This document shows, one piece after another, positions 36,942 through 47,524 of a stretch of DNA of 59,251 nucleotides. Both the position numbers and the translations under genes were made by a program. The stretch is taken from the NCBI RefSeq assembly GCF_002879645.1, contig NZ_PNRE01000036.1, positions 1 to 59,251 on the forward strand, given 5' to 3'. Each line of letters opens with the position of its first letter. The first letter of the stretch is position 1. A model generated the notes under the pieces. The model did not search any database and was not told the origin of the DNA. It saw only the letters and a program-made list of their open reading frames with translations. Origin of the DNA: Halomonas heilongjiangensis (GTDB lineage: Bacteria; Pseudomonadota; Gammaproteobacteria; Pseudomonadales; Halomonadaceae).

Positions 36942-38512
36942 GGGCGCGCCTCCCCGGACGGAGCCTCGAGCAGAGCATCGCTGCCATGGGCCTCCTGCCC
37001 CATCACGGCCTCGATGTATCCCCGCGGATTCGTCAGTTGGTCGCCGATGATCGCCATGATCTCCATCAGCGGCTGGGCGTAGATCCCGATCAGCACCGCA
37101 CAGAGCGCCAGCCAGCCCACCGGTAGATACATCAACCACAGGCTCGGCTTGACCATGCGGCTGTCGTCCCCCGCCACCATCTCCACCTCGGGCACCAGAT
37201 TGTCCTCCGGCAGCGCCTTCCAGAACACCTCGTGCCAGATCTTGACCATGGAGTAGAGCGTCATCAGCCCCACGGCCAGGGCGATGGCGGTGACCACATA
37301 GGCCTCGGCCTCGATGCCCGCACGCACGATCACGAACTTGGCGAAGAACCCCGACAGCGGCGGCACCCCGGCCAGCGAGAAGGCCGAGATGAAGAAGGCC
37401 ACGGCGAGCCACGGGCGTTCCCTGTAGAGCCCCCCCATCTTCTTGAGCTGGTAAGTGCCCTGCAACCGACGAGTGACGCCACTGATCAGGAAGAGGTTGG
37501 TCTTCACCACGATGTTGTGCATCACTGCGAAGATGCCCCCGGCGATGGCCAGCGGCGTGAACAGCGCCAGCCCCAGGATCATGTAGCCGATCTGGCTGAC
37601 GATGTGGAACGACAGGATGCGCCGGAACTCGTACTGGGCCGCGGCCCCCAACACGCCGGTGACCATGGTCAGGGCCGCTCCCCAGATCAGCAGATCCTGA
37701 GTGTAGTCCATGGTCTCGTCGAACATCAGGGTGAAGACCCGGAACAGCGAGTAGACCCCCACCTTGGTGAGCAACCCGGCGAACAGCGCCGACACCGCCA
37801 CCGGCGGCGTATGGTAGGAGGCGGGTAACCAGAAGAACAGCGGGAAGGCCGCGGCCTTGATGCCGAAGGCGACCATGAACATCACCGCCAGCACCTCGAC
37901 CATGCCACGATGCTCCGCCTCGGCAAGGCGCAGGGCGATGTCCGCCATGTTCAGGGTACCGACCATGCCGTAGAGCAGGCCGATCGCGGTGAGGAAGATC
38001 ACCGAGGCGAGCAGGTTCAGGGTCACGTACTTGATGGCGCCCTCCATCTGCGCCTTCTCGCCACCGAGTATCAGCAATGCGAAGGAGGCGACCAGCATCA
38101 CCTCGAACCACACGTAGAGGTTGAAGATGTCGCCGGTGAGGAAGGCCCCCGCGACGCCCGCCAGCAGCAGGTGCATCAGGGGGTAGTAGCCGAACTTCTC
38201 GTGATCCGGCCCCGTGGAGGCCAGCGAGTAGACCGCCAGCGCCAGGCCGATCATGGCGGTCAATACCACCATCACCGCACTGAGCATGTCGGCCACCAGG
38301 GTGATGCCGTAGGGCGCCTCCCAGCCCCCCATCTGGATGGTCACGTACCCTTCCGCGGAGACCGAGGCCATCAGCCACAGGGCCACCACCAGCAGCGCCA
38401 GGTTGCCGGCCACGGCGGTGAAGCGTTGCATGGGTCGCGAGCGCCAGAACAGCAGCGAGATGGCCCCGGACAACAGCGGCAGGAGGACGGGAAGAGCGAC
38501 TTCGGGCCTCAC
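36938..38512 (-). CDS. mrpD: Mrp antiporter subunit D, operon 1 (NuoN/L-like proton/cation channel)
   Basis: 524 residues, 14-helix proton-translocating fold shared with complex I NuoL/M/N. The conserved glutamate and lysines are in [15 protein letters not shown] and [19 protein letters not shown]. The segment [14 protein letters not shown] is characteristic of MrpD. Overlaps mrpC by 4 bases and mrpE by 4 bases; translation is probably coupled. Confidence 0.95.
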   Translation of the reverse strand: MRPEVALPVLLPLLSGAISLLFWRSRPMQRFTAVAGNLALLVVALWLMASVSAEGYVTIQMGGWEAPYGITLVADMLSAVMVVLTAMIGLALAVYSLASTGPDHEKFGYYPLMHLLLAGVAGAFLTGDIFNLYVWFEVMLVASFALLILGGEKAQMEGAIKYVTLNLLASVIFLTAIGLLYGMVGTLNMADIALRLAEAEHRGMVEVLAVMFMVAFGIKAAAFPLFFWLPASYHTPPVAVSALFAGLLTKVGVYSLFRVFTLMFDETMDYTQDLLIWGAALTMVTGVLGAAAQYEFRRILSFHIVSQIGYMILGLALFTPLAIAGGIFAVMHNIVVKTNLFLISGVTRRLQGTYQLKKMGGLYRERPWLAVAFFISAFSLAGVPPLSGFFAKFVIVRAGIEAEAYVVTAIALAVGLMTLYSMVKIWHEVFWKALPEDNLVPEVEMVAGDDSRMVKPSLWLMYLPVGWLALCAVLIGIYAQPLMEIMAIIGDQLTNPRGYIEAVMGQEAHGSDALLEAPSGEARP

Positions 38513-38856
38513 GTGTCGGTATCCTTCATCTTGTCCAGGTCATCGGCCTTGACGATCTCGTAGGCGCGACGGATCAGCACCACGGCGAAGGCCAGCACGC
38601 CGAAGGCGATCACGATGGCGGTCAGCACCACCGCCTGTGGCAAGGGGTCGGCGACCGGCCCCGGCGGGACCAGCATTCCCTCCGGAATCAACGGCGGGGC
38701 ACCACGGGTCATGCCCGCCGAGGTGAAGATCAGCAGGTTGGCGGCATTGGACAGCAGCATCAGCCCGATCACCAGCTTGACGATCGAACGGCGCAGCATC
38801 ATGAAGATTGCCGCGGCGTAGAGCAGCCCGATGGCCACGGCCATTACCGGCTCCAT
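38509..38856 (-). CDS. mrpC: Mrp antiporter subunit C, operon 1 (NuoK-like)
   Basis: 115 residues, three helices, NuoK-like. The motif [21 protein letters not shown] and [21 protein letters not shown] match MrpC; the acidic residue of the LTAIVI helix region is in the usual place. Overlaps mrpD by 4 bases; 45 bases separate it from mrpB. Confidence 0.95.
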   Translation of the reverse strand: MEPVMAVAIGLLYAAAIFMMLRRSIVKLVIGLMLLSNAANLLIFTSAGMTRGAPPLIPEGMLVPPGPVADPLPQAVVLTAIVIAFGVLAFAVVLIRRAYEIVKADDLDKMKDTDT

Positions 38857-38901
38857 GTCGGACCTCCCGGGCGGGTCAGCGGAACAATGCCGCGCATGCG
38901 C

Positions 38902-39333
38902 TCAAGGCTCATCCTTGTCCACCTCCATCAGTGTCATGACCATGGTCAGCACCGACCCCAGCACGGCCAGATAGACGCCGATGTCGAAAATCAGCGGAGT
39001 CGAGGCCTTGAAATCGATGCCCGGCACCGTCCACCACTGGGCGGTGAGGAAGGGCTGGTTCACGAACCAGGCCGGAAAGACCGAGATCATCCCCAGCAGC
39101 AAGCCAAGGCCGATCAGGTCTCGCGGATCGACCATGCGCAGTACCTCCCGGGTCGAACTGACCCCGAAGGCGAACAGGTAGAGGGTGAAGGCCCCCGCCG
39201 CCACCAGGCCGGCAATGAAGCCACCGCCCGGCTCGTCGTGGCCGCGCAGCAGCAGGAACACCGAGAACAGCAGTTGCAGCGGCATCAGCAGTCGCGCGGC
39301 GGTGTTGAGAATGATGGTGCCTGACTTAACCAT
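38902..39333 (-). CDS. mrpB: Mrp antiporter subunit B, operon 1
   Basis: 143 residues from the ATG at 39333. Four helices with the MrpB motif [22 protein letters not shown] and TPLIFDIGVYLAVLGSVLTMV. Here it is a separate gene, overlapping the end of mrpA by 8 bases, in contrast to the fused form in operon 2. Confidence 0.95.
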   Translation of the reverse strand: MVKSGTIILNTAARLLMPLQLLFSVFLLLRGHDEPGGGFIAGLVAAGAFTLYLFAFGVSSTREVLRMVDPRDLIGLGLLLGMISVFPAWFVNQPFLTAQWWTVPGIDFKASTPLIFDIGVYLAVLGSVLTMVMTLMEVDKDEP

Positions 39334-41659
39334 CGGCAGCCTCCTTGGCCGGGGCGGTCTTTCTCGACGCCTTGCCTGTGGCGCGCAGCTTGAGCATGGC
39401 AAAGACCCCGATGGCCGCCAGTGCCAGTACGAAGATCTCGCCCAGGGTATCGAGCGCGCGATAGTCGACCAGGATCACGTTGACGATGTTGCGACCGTAG
39501 GCCAGGGGAGCGCTGTTCTCGATCATGTAGCCGGAGATGGGCACGAACTGGTCGATGCTCCAGGAGGTCAGGATCAACAGGGTGATCAGCACGCCCATGC
39601 TGCCGGCGACGGCGACGTCACGCACCCGTTCCAGCGGGGTTGAAAGGCGAGAGAAACGCGGCAGCCGGAACAGCACCAGCACCAGCAGGATCACCGTCAG
39701 CGTCTCCACCAGCAGTTGGGTGATGCCCAGGTCCGGGGCACTGAAGAGGATGAAGGTCAGGGCGATGGAGAAGCCCATGATCCCTACCGAGACCACGGCA
39801 CCCAGCCGCGAACGGGAAATGGTCGCGAACAGCGCCCCCATCACCATCGTCCCGGTGACGATCGCCTCGTGGAAGCGCACGTCCAGGTCGAAGGCGAACT
39901 CGGGGGCATGGCGCAGCAGCAACGAATTGCCCACCAGGGCGATCAGGGTGAGGATCATCACCAGGATGTAGTTACGCATGTAGCCGTTCTGCAGCACCCG
40001 AGTCTGCCATTCGGAGACCACCACCACCTTGTCCATGAGGGCGTCATAGCCGGCTTCCGGGCCCCGCGAGAGCAGCGGATCGAGACGCGCCAGGCTCGCC
40101 CGCACGCGGTCCCAGCGACGGAACAGCAAGTAGCCCAGCGCCAGACTGACCAACGACATCAACAGCGGCAGGTTGATGCCGTGCCACAGCGACAGCGATA
40201 CCGAGACCGGCCCCCCCATCACCGCCGACGCCGCGGCGGTGAGCAGGTGCGCGCCGGCCAGCACCGGCACGAGCCCAAGCAGCAGCGAGAGGACGGCCAG
40301 CACCGCCGGCCCCAGCAGCATGGACACCGGCGCCTCATGGGCCACCCGCGGGGTCTGACGGCGCTGGCCGAAGAACGGTCGCAGCGCCACCACGGCGGCC
40401 ACCGCGATGGTCAGGAAAGCCGCCGAAAAGGCCAGCAGCAGGATCAGCCAGCGGAAGGCACTCGCCTCGAGCACCGACTCGAACATCAGCTCCTTGGCGA
40501 TGAAGCCGAACAACGGCGGCACCCCGGCCAGCGACAGGGCGGCGATCATCGCCACCACGGCGGTAACCGGCATCAGCGGCCGCAACCCGCCCATGGCAGT
40601 GACGTCCTTGGTCCCGGTCTCGTGGTCGAGGATACCGGCCACCATGAACAGTGCGCCCTTGTAGAGCGAGTGTGCCAGCAGGAAGGTGACGAAGGCGATC
40701 AACGCCCCCTCGGTACCGATCCCCAGCAGCATGGTCAGGGTGCCCAGGGCCATCACCGTGGAGTAGGCCAGCAGCTTCTTGATATTGGTGTGGCGAATCG
40801 CCAGGAAGGCCCCGGTGAACATGGTGAAGGCCCCCACCACCGAGAGGATACCGACCCACGCCTCGGTCCCGCCCAGGCTCGGCTGCAGGCGCGCCAGCAG
40901 GTAGATGCCGGCCTTGACCATGGTCGCCGAATGCAGGTAGGCCGACACCGGGGTAGGGGCAGCCATGGCGTTGGGCAGCCAGAAGTGGAAGGGGAACTGG
41001 GCCGACTTGGTGAAGGCGCCGAGCAGCAGGCAGATCAGCAGCGGCATGTAGAGGTCGTGCTCGCGCAACACATCGCCCACGGCATTGAGCTCGGTCAGCG
41101 ACCAGCTCTCGCCGGCGATGCCCAGCATCACCAGCCCCGCCATCAGCGCCAGCCCACCGGCTACGGTGACGAACAACCCCTGCCTAGCCGACTTGCGCGC
41201 CTCGAGATCGGCATGATTGAAGCCGATCAGCAGGTAGGAGGTGATGCTGGTCAGTTCCCAGAACACGAACAGCGTGATCAGGCCGTCGGCCAGCACCAAC
41301 CCGAGCATCGACACCATGAACGCCAGGATCACCACATGGAAGCGCACCAGGTCCGGGTGCCCCTTGAGGTAGCCACCGGCATAGATCAGCACGAAGGTGC
41401 CGATCACCGTGATCAGCAGGGCGAACAGCAGCGACAGGCCATCGATGAGAAAGGTCAGGCTCATGCCCAGTGCCGGCACCCACTCCAGCACCAGCAGCAA
41501 CACCTCCCCCTGCATCACCTGCGGCACGCGGCCCAGGAACCATAGCGCCAGGGCCGCCGGGAAGGCGGCCAGCACGAAGCTGGTCCGGGCTCCGAACCAG
41601 CGATGCAGCAGGGGCGCGAAGGCGGCCAGCACGAAACCGGATAACACCGCGAGTTGCAT
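39326..41659 (-). CDS. mrpA: Mrp antiporter subunit A, operon 1
   Basis: 777 residues from the ATG at 41659; a GTG directly before it (41662) sits at a better distance from the GGAG and could be used instead. MrpA is the large NuoL-like subunit, with an antiporter core (about residues 100-410: the Lys in [29 protein letters not shown]) and a C-terminal extension (about 560-750) that includes MrpA-specific helices and the FSAPDLGITQLLVETLTVILLVLVLF segment. It is the first gene of the seven-gene operon. Confidence 0.96.
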   Translation of the reverse strand: MQLAVLSGFVLAAFAPLLHRWFGARTSFVLAAFPAALALWFLGRVPQVMQGEVLLLVLEWVPALGMSLTFLIDGLSLLFALLITVIGTFVLIYAGGYLKGHPDLVRFHVVILAFMVSMLGLVLADGLITLFVFWELTSITSYLLIGFNHADLEARKSARQGLFVTVAGGLALMAGLVMLGIAGESWSLTELNAVGDVLREHDLYMPLLICLLLGAFTKSAQFPFHFWLPNAMAAPTPVSAYLHSATMVKAGIYLLARLQPSLGGTEAWVGILSVVGAFTMFTGAFLAIRHTNIKKLLAYSTVMALGTLTMLLGIGTEGALIAFVTFLLAHSLYKGALFMVAGILDHETGTKDVTAMGGLRPLMPVTAVVAMIAALSLAGVPPLFGFIAKELMFESVLEASAFRWLILLLAFSAAFLTIAVAAVVALRPFFGQRRQTPRVAHEAPVSMLLGPAVLAVLSLLLGLVPVLAGAHLLTAAASAVMGGPVSVSLSLWHGINLPLLMSLVSLALGYLLFRRWDRVRASLARLDPLLSRGPEAGYDALMDKVVVVSEWQTRVLQNGYMRNYILVMILTLIALVGNSLLLRHAPEFAFDLDVRFHEAIVTGTMVMGALFATISRSRLGAVVSVGIMGFSIALTFILFSAPDLGITQLLVETLTVILLVLVLFRLPRFSRLSTPLERVRDVAVAGSMGVLITLLILTSWSIDQFVPISGYMIENSAPLAYGRNIVNVILVDYRALDTLGEIFVLALAAIGVFAMLKLRATGKASRKTAPAKEAADG

Positions 41660-42064
41660 CACGCAAAAGTCTCCTGATCATGGTCGCCACCTCATTGCCC
41701 ACTGGGCAACGGAGGCCTGTTCGCTGGACGTGCCTCTTCTAAAGTACCAGGCGATCTTCGCCTAATGGATGACCCGGCCCGTCGGCCAACAGCCTGTCTA
41801 TCAATAGTGAAAGCCTATAGACTCACGCCGACGACTGGCAAGAAAGGGCGTGTGTCCACCATCAACGAAAGGCAGCATTGTAATCATGACACAATGATTA
41901 TTCAGCCGTTTTTCGCGCACGCCGACGCCCGGCAGCTCCCCCCGACTGCCCTGGAACGACGAGCCTTGCGGCAAGATCGCATCGAATGCCACCAATAACA
42001 GCGACCATCCCGAGCGCCTGGCCACGATGCAATCGACACCGCCCAAGCGTGGACCAAGAGCCCG
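41660..42064. promoter_or_regulatory. divergent control region between the two Mrp operons
   Basis: 405 bases with no convincing gene. It holds several hyphenated palindromes: TTGCCCA-c-TGGGCAA (41695-41709), AGGCGA-tct-TCGCCT (41749-41763), GTCTAT-N15-ATAGAC (41796-41822) and TAATCAT-gacaca-ATGATTA (41881-41900). The last lies in an unusually AT-rich patch likely to hold a promoter. Such a cluster suggests shared regulation of both operons by salt, pH or stress regulators, none identified. Confidence 0.45.
41881..41900. promoter_or_regulatory. TAATCAT-N6-ATGATTA inverted repeat in the Mrp intergenic region
   Basis: 7-bp arms spaced by 6, nested with a second dyad CATTGT-N9-ACAATG around the same centre. 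AT-rich in an otherwise GC-rich region. The regulator is unknown. Confidence 0.4.
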
Positions 42065-44875
42065 ATGTCATTGCTGTGGATCCTCATCCTGCCCATCGCC
42101 GGCGCCCTGGTGCCGGTCTTCGCCGCCCGCCATGGCCGCCGGGCCTGCGTCGCCGTCACCCTGATCGCCCCGCTGCTCGCCCTGGCCCTGGCACTCCTGC
42201 ATGGCCCGACGGTGATCGGCGGTGACATCGTCAGCCAGTCGCTTGCCTGGATGCCACTGCTGGGCCTCGATCTGGCGCTACGCATCGACGGCCTGACGCT
42301 GCTCTTCGCCCTGCTGATCCTCGGCATCGGCAGCCTGATCCTCTTCTACACCGGCTACTATCTCCATACCGATGAGGACGACGGCCGCTTCCTGGCCTAC
42401 ATGATGCTGTTCATGGGCGCCATGCTCGGTATCGTCATGGCCGACAACCTGCTGCTGCTGTGGCTGTTCTGGGAGTTGACCGGCATCTCCTCCTTCCTGC
42501 TGATCGGCTTCTGGGGGCACCGCAGCGATGCCCGCCGCGGCGCGCGCATGGCCCTGGCCGTCACCGGTGCCGGGGGGCTCGCCCTGCTCGCCGGCATCCT
42601 GCTGATCGGCCAGGAGGTAGGCAGCTTCGCCATGGCAGAGGTCCTGGCCGCCGGCGAGACGCTCCGGGCCTCGTCGCACTATCCCGCGATCCTGGTGCTG
42701 GTGCTGCTGGGCGCCTTCACCAAGTCGGCCCAGCTCCCTTTCCACTTCTGGCTGCCCCACGCCATGGCTGCCCCCACCCCGGTGTCGGCCTTCCTGCATT
42801 CGGCGACCATGGTCAAGGCCGGGGTCTTCCTGCTGGCACGCCTCAACCCGGCACTGGGCGACACCGCCCTCTGGGCGCTGATCCTGTCGCTGGTGGGCCT
42901 GGCAACCCTGCTCTATGCCGCCTGGTTCGCCCTGCTCGAGCGCGACCTCAAGGGGATCCTCGCCTTCTCCACGATCAGCCACCTGGGGCTGATCACCCTG
43001 CTGCTGGGGCTGGGCAGCCCGCTGGCCATCGTCGCCGCGGTATTCCATATCCTCAACCACGCCACCTTCAAGGCGGCGTTGTTCATGAGCGTGGGGATGA
43101 TCGATCACGAGACCGGCACCCGGGACATCGACCGCCTCGGCGCCCTGTGGTCGATGATGCCGCTGACCGGCACCCTGACGATCCTGGCCGGCGCCGCGAT
43201 GGCCGGCCTCCCCCCCTTCAATGGCTTTCTCTCCAAGGAAATGCTCTTCGCGCAGAGCCTGGGGAACAACCTGCTGGGCGCGCTGAGCGCACTCATCCCG
43301 CTGCTGGTGGTGATCGGTGCCGTGCTCTCGGTGGCCTACTCATTGCGCCTGATCTACAGCCTGTTCTTCGCCGCGCCCAGGCTGACCCGGGAGCAGAAGG
43401 CCCAGCCACCGCTCGAGGCCCACGATCCGGCGAAAGGCATGCTGGCCCCCGGCCTGTTCCTGGCGGCAATGAGCCTGCTGCTCGGCCTGTTCCCGATGAC
43501 CCTGGCCGCGCCACTGATCAAGGCCGCCAGCCTGGCCGTGCAGGGCGACACCACTCCGCTGTTCCAGCTCGTGTTGTGGCACGGTCTCGACCTGCCACTG
43601 GCGATGAGCGTGGTGGCAGTGGTGGGGGGCATCCTGGTGCTGCACCAACACAGGCATCTTGCCGGCATCGCCGCGCTCTTTCCCGGCCGGGATGCCGGCC
43701 TGGCCTTCGAAGCCGCCGTGCAGCGCGTGATCAAGGCCGCGCTGTGGCTGACCCTGCGACTGGAGAACGGCTCCCTGCAGCGCTACCAGGCGCTGCTGAT
43801 CCTCTGTGCCCTGGCCATGGCCGGCATTGGGCTCAGCCGGCTCGATGCCCTCACCGGCGAGAAAGGGATGCAACCCCTCGACGGTATGCTGGTGCTGGGT
43901 GCGGCGCTGATGGTCTTCGGCGCCATCGGCAGCGCGCTGAGTCACCGCTGGCGGCTGGTCTCGCTGCTGATGCTCTCGGTGGTGGGCCTGACGGTATCGA
44001 TGACCTTCGTGCGCTTCTCGGCACCGGACCTGGCGCTGACCCAGCTCTCGGTGGAGGTCGTGTCGATGATCCTGTTGATCCTGGCGCTGTTCTTCCTGCC
44101 CCAGCGTCCCCCCCTGCTGGTCTCCAGCCGACGCATCCTGCGCGACCTGCTGCTGGCTGCCTCCCTGGGGCTGGTGGTGGCGATGCTCAACTATGCCTTC
44201 CTGACCCGGGAAAGCCTCTCCATCGCCGGCTTCTTCCTGCGCGAGAGCGTGCCCGGCGGCGGCGGCACCAATGTGGTCAACGTCATCCTGGTGGACTTCC
44301 GCGGCTTCGACACCCTGGGCGAGATCACCGTGCTGACCCTGGCGGGACTGGCCACCTTCAAGCTGCTCAACCGCCTCAAGCTGTTCATGCCGGCGGGCAA
44401 CCTCGAGGGCATCCGCTGGTCGCAACACCGCTACCCGCTGATCCTCGCGGTGGTGGCGCAGATTCTGCTGCCCCTGGCACTGCTGGTGTCGGCCTACATC
44501 TTCCTGCGTGGCCACAATCAGCCCGGTGGCGGCTTCATCGCCGGGCTGATCACCGCGGTGGCCCTGATCCTGCAGTACATAGCCCGCGGTCATGACTGGA
44601 CCCGCGAGCGCCTGCCGATCTCCTATCCGGTGGTGGCCGTATCGGGACTGGCGATCGCCACCGCCACCGGCATGGCCAGTTGGCTGTTCGGCTATCCGTT
44701 CCTGACCTCGGCCTTTGGTCACTTCGATGTCCCGCTGATCGGCGAGATCGAGCTCGCCTCCGCCATGCTCTTCGATGCGGGGGTCTACCTGGCCGTGGTC
44801 GGTGCCACCCTGATGATCCTGATCAACCTGGGCCGGGTCACCACCATCCACCGCCCCCGCCTGGAGGAACGCTGA
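42065..44875 (+). CDS. mrpA: Mrp antiporter subunit A fused to subunit B, operon 2
   Basis: 936 residues. The MrpA core (about 1-770) has the NuoL-like Lys in [29 protein letters not shown] and the MrpA C-terminal [26 protein letters not shown]. The last 160 residues are a MrpB domain: [24 protein letters not shown] and [21 protein letters not shown]. This A-B fusion is the hallmark of group 2 (PhaAB-type) Mrp operons. It starts the plus-strand six-gene set and its stop codon overlaps the next start (TGATG). Relative to operon 1 it is 160 residues longer and clearly diverged, so this is not a duplicate assembly of the same locus. Confidence 0.96.
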   Translation: MSLLWILILPIAGALVPVFAARHGRRACVAVTLIAPLLALALALLHGPTVIGGDIVSQSLAWMPLLGLDLALRIDGLTLLFALLILGIGSLILFYTGYYLHTDEDDGRFLAYMMLFMGAMLGIVMADNLLLLWLFWELTGISSFLLIGFWGHRSDARRGARMALAVTGAGGLALLAGILLIGQEVGSFAMAEVLAAGETLRASSHYPAILVLVLLGAFTKSAQLPFHFWLPHAMAAPTPVSAFLHSATMVKAGVFLLARLNPALGDTALWALILSLVGLATLLYAAWFALLERDLKGILAFSTISHLGLITLLLGLGSPLAIVAAVFHILNHATFKAALFMSVGMIDHETGTRDIDRLGALWSMMPLTGTLTILAGAAMAGLPPFNGFLSKEMLFAQSLGNNLLGALSALIPLLVVIGAVLSVAYSLRLIYSLFFAAPRLTREQKAQPPLEAHDPAKGMLAPGLFLAAMSLLLGLFPMTLAAPLIKAASLAVQGDTTPLFQLVLWHGLDLPLAMSVVAVVGGILVLHQHRHLAGIAALFPGRDAGLAFEAAVQRVIKAALWLTLRLENGSLQRYQALLILCALAMAGIGLSRLDALTGEKGMQPLDGMLVLGAALMVFGAIGSALSHRWRLVSLLMLSVVGLTVSMTFVRFSAPDLALTQLSVEVVSMILLILALFFLPQRPPLLVSSRRILRDLLLAASLGLVVAMLNYAFLTRESLSIAGFFLRESVPGGGGTNVVNVILVDFRGFDTLGEITVLTLAGLATFKLLNRLKLFMPAGNLEGIRWSQHRYPLILAVVAQILLPLALLVSAYIFLRGHNQPGGGFIAGLITAVALILQYIARGHDWTRERLPISYPVVAVSGLAIATATGMASWLFGYPFLTSAFGHFDVPLIGEIELASAMLFDAGVYLAVVGATLMILINLGRVTTIHRPRLEER

Positions 44876-45216
44876 TGGAACTCCTGTTTTCCCTGGTGGT
44901 TGGCGTGCTGACCGCCAGCGGGATCTACCTGCTGCTGCGCGGCCGTACCTTTCCGGTGATCGTCGGCCTGACGCTGCTCTCCTATGCCGTCAACCTCTTC
45001 CTGTTCTCCACCGGAGGACTCAACACCGATGCCGCGGCGGTGATCGGTGAATCGCTCACGCCCACCGATCCGCTGCCCCAGGCGCTGGTGCTCACCGCCA
45101 TCGTCATCGGTTTCGCCATGACCGCCTTCGTGGTGATCCTGGCCATCCGCGCCCGCAGCGAGCTGGGCAGCGATCACGTGGACGGCCAGCAGGGCGAAGC
45201 GGGAGACGGCCGATGA
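44875..45216 (+). CDS. mrpC: Mrp antiporter subunit C, operon 2
   Basis: 113 residues, three helices, NuoK-like: IVGLTLLSYAVNLFLFSTGG and DPLPQALVLTAIVIGFAMTAF. The start overlaps the mrpAB stop by one base (GGAGG upstream), and its end overlaps mrpD by 4 bases. Confidence 0.95.
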   Translation: MELLFSLVVGVLTASGIYLLLRGRTFPVIVGLTLLSYAVNLFLFSTGGLNTDAAAVIGESLTPTDPLPQALVLTAIVIGFAMTAFVVILAIRARSELGSDHVDGQQGEAGDGR

Positions 45217-46754
45217 GCCAGCACCTGCTCGTCCTGCCCATCCTGGTGCCACTGATCGGCGCCCTGGCCCTGCTGCTCACCGGCAAGGTCGGTCACGCCG
45301 CCCAGCGCCGGATGGGCGTGGCGCTCACCGCCCTGCTGGTAGTGATCAGCGCCGGGCTGCTGGCCCGGGCCGGCAGCGGCGAGCTGACCTTCTATGCCCT
45401 GGGCAACTGGCAGGCGCCCTTCGGCATCGTGCTGATGCTCGATCGCCTGTCGGCCCTGATGCTGACCCTGACCGCGGTACTGGCGCTGGGCTGCGTGCTG
45501 TTCGCCTGCGCCGGCGATGATGCCAGGGGCAGCAACTTCCACGGCCTCTTCCAGCTCCAGCTGATGGGGCTCAACGGCGCCTTCCTCACCGGCGACCTGT
45601 TCAACCTCTTCGTGTTCTTCGAGATCCTGTTGCTCGCCTCCTACGCCCTGTTGATGCACGGCGGCGGCAAGGCGCGGGTCGGCGCCGGCCTGCACTACGT
45701 GATCCTCAACCTGGCCGGCTCGGCGCTGTTCCTGGTGGCCCTCGGCGTGCTCTATGGCGCCACCGGCACCCTCAACATGGCCGACATGGCACGCCGCCTC
45801 GCCACCATGTCCGGCGACGAGACAGCGCTGGTCACCGCCGGCGCCCTGCTGCTGATCGTGGTGTTCAGTCTCAAGGCGGCGTTGCTGCCACTCTACTTCT
45901 GGCTACCACGCACCTATTCGGCGGCCCTTGCCCCGGTGGCGGCCCTGTTCGCCATCATGACCAAGGTGGGACTCTACGCCATCCTGCGGGTGCAGTCGCT
46001 GATCTTCGCCGACAGTCCGGTCGCCGAGCCGGTGGCCGCCTGGCTGTGGTGGTCGGGCCTGGCCACCATCGCGCTTGCCGGCATCGGCGTGCTGGCCGCC
46101 CGCGACCTGAGGCCGCTGATCGCCTATCTGGTGCTGGTCTCGGTGGGCACCCTGCTGGCCGCCACCGCCCTGGCCACGCCCCAAGCCAACACCGCCCTGC
46201 TCTATTACCTGCTCCACACCACCCTGATCTGCGGGGCCCTCTACCTGATCGCCGAGTTGATCGGCCAGCAGCGGGGCAAGGCGGGGACCCGCCTGGTGCG
46301 TGCCCGCCGCCTGCACCAGCGCTTCCTGCTCGGCGGGTTCTTTCTGGTCGCCGCGGTAGCGGTGTCGGGCCTACCGCCCCTGGCCGGCGCGCTCGGCAAG
46401 CTGCTGCTGCTGCAGGCGGCGGAGGGGGCGGCACGGCTGTGGCTGTGGCCCTTGCTGCTGCTGGCGGGGCTCAGCGCCCTGATCGCCATGTCACGGGCCG
46501 GCTCGGTGTTCTTCTGGGCCAGCTACAAGGGCGAGGTCGCCGCCGGCCGGGTCAGCCGAGCCCAGCTAGCCGGGGTGATATGGCTGCTGGCCAGCGCTCC
46601 GCTGCTGGTGGGCTTCGGCGGCCCGGTGAGCGACTACACCCGCGCCACCGCCGAGCAGTTGGCCGATCCCGGTGCCAAGATCGCCCAGCTGTTCGGCGAC
46701 GAGTCCCTGCCGCACATGGCCCGGTTCCAATCGCTGGAGGAGACGCGCCGATGA
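45213..46754 (+). CDS. mrpD: Mrp antiporter subunit D, operon 2
   Basis: 513 residues, 14-helix NuoN/M-like. Motifs: DLFNLFVFFEILLLASYALL with the conserved Glu, and PRTYSAALAPVAALFAIMTKVGLYAILRV with the channel Lys. The usual YHTPP of operon 1 is replaced by TYSAALAP, typical of the group 2 branch. It overlaps mrpC and mrpE by 4 bases each. Confidence 0.95.
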   Translation: MSQHLLVLPILVPLIGALALLLTGKVGHAAQRRMGVALTALLVVISAGLLARAGSGELTFYALGNWQAPFGIVLMLDRLSALMLTLTAVLALGCVLFACAGDDARGSNFHGLFQLQLMGLNGAFLTGDLFNLFVFFEILLLASYALLMHGGGKARVGAGLHYVILNLAGSALFLVALGVLYGATGTLNMADMARRLATMSGDETALVTAGALLLIVVFSLKAALLPLYFWLPRTYSAALAPVAALFAIMTKVGLYAILRVQSLIFADSPVAEPVAAWLWWSGLATIALAGIGVLAARDLRPLIAYLVLVSVGTLLAATALATPQANTALLYYLLHTTLICGALYLIAELIGQQRGKAGTRLVRARRLHQRFLLGGFFLVAAVAVSGLPPLAGALGKLLLLQAAEGAARLWLWPLLLLAGLSALIAMSRAGSVFFWASYKGEVAAGRVSRAQLAGVIWLLASAPLLVGFGGPVSDYTRATAEQLADPGAKIAQLFGDESLPHMARFQSLEETRR

Positions 46755-47248
46755 GCATGTTCGCCCGTGTGGTGCCCACCCCCACCCTGTCGCTGGTGCT
46801 GCTCACGGTCTGGCTGCTGATGGTGCGCAGCATCTCGCCGGGGCAGCTGTTGCTCGGTGCTCTCCTGGCCGTGGGAATCCCGCTGTTGACCCACGGCTTC
46901 TGGGAACCACTGCCGCGGGTGAAGCACCCCCTCAAGCTGGTACGCTTCGTGCTGGTGGTGCTGTGGGACATCATCAAGGCCAATGTCGAGGTGAGCCTGC
47001 TGATCCTGACCCCGCGCCGCGAGCCCCACCCCGGCTTCGTCGAGTACCCGCTCGAGGTCAAGGATCGACTGACCATCACCCTGCTGGCCAACACCATCAC
47101 CATGACCCCTGGCACCGTCTCCACCAGCCTGCGCATGGATAACTCCTCGCTACTGATCCATGTGCTGGACATGGACGACGAGCAGGCCCTGATCCGCGAG
47201 ATCCGCGACCACTACGAGCGGCCGCTCAAGGAGATCTTCGAATGCTAG
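46751..47248 (+). CDS. mrpE: Mrp antiporter subunit E, operon 2
   Basis: 165 residues from the ATG at 46751. ANVEVSLLILTPRREPHPGF and ANTITMTPGTVSTSLRMDNSSLLIHVLDM show the MrpE domain. It overlaps mrpD by 4 and mrpF by 7 bases. Confidence 0.95.
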   Translation: MSMFARVVPTPTLSLVLLTVWLLMVRSISPGQLLLGALLAVGIPLLTHGFWEPLPRVKHPLKLVRFVLVVLWDIIKANVEVSLLILTPRREPHPGFVEYPLEVKDRLTITLLANTITMTPGTVSTSLRMDNSSLLIHVLDMDDEQALIREIRDHYERPLKEIFEC

Positions 47249-47511
47249 ACACCGCCCTGATGATCAGCCTGATGCTGATCGTGCTGGCCATGGCAATGAA
47301 CATCTATCGCCTGGCGATCGGTCCGGACATCCCCGACCGCCTGCTGGCGCTGGACACCCTCTACGTGAACTCCATCGCGCTGATCGTGCTGCTGGGGCTG
47401 TGGCTCAACACCAAGACCTACTTCGAGGCGGCGATGCTGATCGCCATGCTCGGCTTCGTCAGCACCATGGCCATCTGCCGCTACCTGTTGCGCGGCGACA
47501 TCATCGAGTGA
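47242..47511 (+). CDS. mrpF: Mrp antiporter subunit F, operon 2
   Basis: 89 residues, three helices, with YRLAIGPDIPDRLLALDTLYVNSIALIVLLG, the MrpF motif. The family's conserved Asp is present. Starts inside the end of mrpE; mrpG follows 13 bases later. Confidence 0.95.
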   Translation: MLDTALMISLMLIVLAMAMNIYRLAIGPDIPDRLLALDTLYVNSIALIVLLGLWLNTKTYFEAAMLIAMLGFVSTMAICRYLLRGDIIE

Positions 47512-47524
47512 GGGAGGCAACGCC

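Noticed and set aside
39716..41545. 609-residue plus-strand frame opposite mrpA
   Set aside because: His/Gln/Arg-rich shadow of a hydrophobic gene; mrpA on the minus strand has complete family motifs.
41765..41998. 77-residue frame in the Mrp intergenic region
   Set aside because: No ribosome site, unremarkable composition, and it overlaps several palindromes; better read as control DNA.
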